The translations under genes and the position numbers were made by a program. DNA of 8,773 nt. Source: Kiritimatiellia bacterium. GTDB taxonomy: Bacteria > Verrucomicrobiota > Kiritimatiellia > SLAD01. The DNA is taken from positions 1-8,773 of the forward strand of contig SKXR01000022.1 in the NCBI GenBank assembly GCA_007128275.1, in the 5' to 3' direction. Below, one piece after another: positions 6,934 to 8,773 of this stretch. The notes below the pieces were generated by a model. It did no database searches. It had not been told where the DNA came from and saw nothing but the letters and a program-made list of their open reading frames with translations. Numbering within the stretch: the stretch's first letter is position 1; every line of letters starts with the position of its first letter.

Positions 6934-6984
6934 GAAGTAGGAAGTAAGAAGTAGGAAGTAAGAAGTAGGAAGTAAGAAGTAGGA
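6928..6984. repeat. Heptanucleotide tandem repeat (AAGTARG), period 14
   Basis: AAGTAAG and AAGTAGG alternate, giving a 14-bp unit (TAAGAAGTAGGAAG) repeated three full times from 6931 plus a 12-base partial copy to 6984. The stop codon of the glycosylase gene is the first TAA of the array. Each heptamer begins with TAA or TAG, and since seven is not a multiple of three, successive stops rotate through all three forward frames. The array sits between two convergent genes. It resembles short heptanucleotide tandem repeats known from cyanobacteria and other bacteria. Confidence 0.95.
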
Positions 6985-7008
6985 CGGAAGAAGCGCGGGG
7001 TGCGACGA

Positions 7009-7656
7009 TCAGGTGTCGTCGGGATTGATCTGAACGCGAATCGTGGACTGTTTCAGCACGTCCTGATCCATGCCGCCGGCGGATTCAATCAAGCCGCCTT
7101 GCACGTGTTTCAGGAGTTGCTGAACCGCCGCCACCGCAGATTCGCTCTTGCCCCCAATGACGCGCAACACATCAATGGAGTCCGGCAGGGCAAGTTGTGC
7201 GCGCAAGTGACTGACCTGATCGGGCAACGTGAACGCCTTCTTGCAGTTCGGACAACGTCCGCGCTTGCCGGCGTCATTGTCGCGCACCCACAACTTCTGC
7301 CCGCACACCGGGCAACTCATCTTGAAATCAGACTCGTCGTTTTCGCGAATAACGAGGATGGCCAACGCCAAGTCGCCTTCACCGGGCAAACGGCGATAGA
7401 TGGCCTTGATTTTGTCGAGCGAGATAACATCGAGAAACCGCGCCAAGATCACCACGCCATTCGCGTTCTTGACCGTGTCGTCCCAAGCGGCATTCAACCG
7501 CGGATCACCGGCCAACACATCGAAAGCGACCCGGTGGTCTCCAATCTTTTTTGTGTTCCCGGTCCCGCAGACATCCTTGACGAAATTTTCGCCCATTTCC
7601 TCATGCACACTCAGGGCCAATATCGTTACTTGATCGTTTGAAGCAGCTGCACTCAT
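7009..7656 (-). CDS. Unknown protein with a C-terminal-half zinc ribbon
   Basis: 215 residues; not recognised as a named family. A four-cysteine zinc ribbon of the MJ0042/zinc-ribbon_4 style is clear: Cys115-x2-Cys118 and Cys135-x2-Cys138, with AGKRGRCPNC between and around them. Residues about 9-110 alternate strands and helices (VTILALS, VAFDVLAGDP, GVVILARFLDV, LALAILVI) in an order that recalls a Ras-like GTPase core, but there is no Walker A (GxxxxGK[ST]) and the NKxD position reads RENDE, so nucleotide binding is doubtful. Residues 145-215 look helical with no motif. There is no signal peptide or membrane segment, so it is cytoplasmic. The ATG at 7656 has no obvious Shine-Dalgarno. It lies 124 bp downstream of fusA on the same strand, so it may be co-transcribed with it. 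Codon bias and the clear ribbon make it a real gene. Confidence 0.8.
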   Translation of the reverse strand: MSAAASNDQVTILALSVHEEMGENFVKDVCGTGNTKKIGDHRVAFDVLAGDPRLNAAWDDTVKNANGVVILARFLDVISLDKIKAIYRRLPGEGDLALAILVIRENDESDFKMSCPVCGQKLWVRDNDAGKRGRCPNCKKAFTLPDQVSHLRAQLALPDSIDVLRVIGGKSESAVAAVQQLLKHVQGGLIESAGGMDQDVLKQSTIRVQINPDDT

Positions 7657-7693
7657 GACATAAACACTGACACAGGACGTCCGAAAGTATCAA

Positions 7694-7714
7694 GCGATTA
7701 AATGGAATAATCGC
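7694..7714. promoter_or_regulatory. 7-bp inverted repeat upstream of the zinc-ribbon gene
   Basis: GCGATTA (7694-7700) and TAATCGC (7708-7714) form a perfect inverted repeat with a 7-base spacer, centred about 48 bp before the start of the leftward zinc-ribbon gene in the 124-bp gap after fusA. It could be an operator half-site pair or an RNA hairpin. No T-run on the leftward strand marks it as the fusA terminator. The rest of the gap (7657-7780) shows only a 4-bp GACG/CGTC stem near 7726-7739. Confidence 0.3.
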
Positions 7715-7780
7715 CCTCCCCCGCGACGGCTTTCGTCATATCCTATTTCAATTAAAACACTTACAGAACTTGCGCGCCCA

Positions 7781-8773
7781 TTATCTTACTTTGTTTTCTT
7801 CCCGTCTCTTCTTAACAATGGCCTCGGCCAGCGCAAAGGGAACGGCTTCATAGTGCTCAAAGTGCATGCTGAACGAAGCCCGGCCCTGGGTCAGGGTGCG
7901 CAATGTGTTCGAGTATCCGAACATTTCGCTGAGCGGCACCATGCCGCGGACCATCTTGTTGCCCTTGATCGTGTCCATGGACTCGATGCGACCGCGCCGC
8001 TGACAAACGGAACTGGACACCGGGCCCATGAAATCTTCAGGGGTGACGGCTTCCACCGACATGACCGGTTCCAACAATTCGGGATTGGTCTTGAGAAACA
8101 TTTCCTTGAAACCGGCGCGTCCCGCCTCTTGGAAGGCGAAATCGCTTGAATCCACGTCGTGATACGACCCGTCAATCAACTGAACGCGCATGTCGACCAC
8201 GGGATATCCCGCATACGGTCCCGCCGTCATGGCATGGATGACGCCCTTTTCAACGGACGGGATGTATTCCGAGGGAATGCGTCCGCCGACGATCTTATTG
8301 ACGAACTCGAATCCGCTACCCGGATCCAAGGGTTCAAGGGTCATGACCACGTGCGCAAACTGGCCGCGACCGCCGGACTGCTTGACATGTTTGTAGACGC
8401 CTTCGACCGCGCGCGTGCCCGTTTCGCGATACGCCACTTCCGGGCGCCCCACGTCCGCCTTCACATTGAACTCACGCTTGATGCGGTCCACGATAATCTC
8501 CAAATGCAGCTCGCCCATGCCGGAGATGATAGTCTCGCTGGTTTCCCGATCGTAGTTCACGATAAAGGTCGGATCCTCATCCGCCAATCGCACAAGAGCT
8601 TCGCCCAGTTTTTCGTTATCGACCTGCGCATTGGGCTTGATGCTGATGGAAATGACCGGCGCAGGGAACTCAATGGCTTCGAGATGAATCGGATGATCCT
8701 TGTCGCAGATCGTGTCGCCGGTCTTGGTGTCGCTGAGTCCGACCACGGCCACGATATCGCCCGCATGGGCGTC
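7781..8773 (-). CDS. fusA: Elongation factor G, C-terminal part (cut by the right edge)
   Basis: The last 330 residues of EF-G, the translocation GTPase of protein synthesis. The frame stays open to the right edge (D-A-H-A-G-D-I-V before the AVVGLSDT-TGDT stretch of domain II), so the G domain and most of domain II lie outside. Domain III is seen in ISIKP and SGMGELHLEI, domain IV in SGGRGQFAHV and the tip motif YHDVDSS with its histidine, domain V in VPLSEMFGY and LTQGRASFSMHFEHY. Domain V is unusual where most EF-Gs have a GD-L-RRRG segment: here it reads GPVSSSVCQRRG. The C-terminus is basic (KKRREENKVR). No tuf or ribosomal gene follows; the next gene to the left is the unknown zinc-ribbon protein. 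It may be an EF-G paralogue or simply a diverged lineage form. Confidence 0.95.
   Translation of the reverse strand, partial: DAHAGDIVAVVGLSDTKTGDTICDKDHPIHLEAIEFPAPVISISIKPNAQVDNEKLGEALVRLADEDPTFIVNYDRETSETIISGMGELHLEIIVDRIKREFNVKADVGRPEVAYRETGTRAVEGVYKHVKQSGGRGQFAHVVMTLEPLDPGSGFEFVNKIVGGRIPSEYIPSVEKGVIHAMTAGPYAGYPVVDMRVQLIDGSYHDVDSSDFAFQEAGRAGFKEMFLKTNPELLEPVMSVEAVTPEDFMGPVSSSVCQRRGRIESMDTIKGNKMVRGMVPLSEMFGYSNTLRTLTQGRASFSMHFEHYEAVPFALAEAIVKKRREENKVR

Noticed and set aside
7000..7641. 213-codon forward frame over the zinc-ribbon gene
   Set aside because: The opposite strand encodes a proper CxxC...CxxC zinc ribbon; this frame has no recognisable feature.

Overview
The window reads as a bacterial chromosome segment, probably from a member of the PVC superphylum (Kiritimatiellota, Lentisphaerota or Verrucomicrobiota). 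The taxonomic hints are the GC-rich palindromic repeat at the left edge, the MJ0042-like zinc-ribbon protein, a divergent EF-G C-terminus, and a type-4 uracil-DNA glycosylase with a proline-rich N-terminus. This placement comes from family knowledge and style, not from a search. There are no rRNA, tRNA, CRISPR or transposase genes in the window.

Layout. Positions 1-194 are non-coding and hold two identical 75-bp copies of a long imperfect palindrome. A rightward block of six genes runs from 267 to 6933: a membrane protein of the YebE/UPF0316 type (DUF5698 + DUF2179); an exported DUF1573 protein; an exported PDZ + S41 C-terminal-processing-protease homologue whose catalytic Ser and Lys are both replaced; TsaC (threonylcarbamoyl-AMP synthase for tRNA t6A); one 727-residue reading frame joining a low-molecular-weight protein phosphatase, ribose-5-phosphate isomerase B and serine hydroxymethyltransferase; and a type-4 uracil-DNA glycosylase. 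Gaps are short or negative up to tsaC, consistent with an operon. A fair sigma70-like promoter lies directly before the three-domain gene, so this part may also be transcribed separately. After a heptamer tandem repeat (about 6928-6984) the orientation flips: a leftward unknown protein with a zinc ribbon (7009-7656) and the C-terminal half of EF-G (fusA, 7781-8773, cut by the right edge).

How the genes fit together. The order tsaC - LMW phosphatase - rpiB - glyA is the same as in the Bacillus subtilis ywlC-ywlE-ywlF-glyA region, but here the last three are a single polypeptide without internal stops. TsaC uses threonine, bicarbonate and ATP; GlyA interconverts serine and glycine with folate; RpiB supplies ribose-5-phosphate. 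These serve translation and nucleotide/one-carbon metabolism, and no tighter functional link can be read from the sequence. The DUF1573 and dead-S41 pair upstream are both predicted to be exported and may act together in the periplasm. The two most notable points are the three-enzyme fusion and the pseudoprotease.
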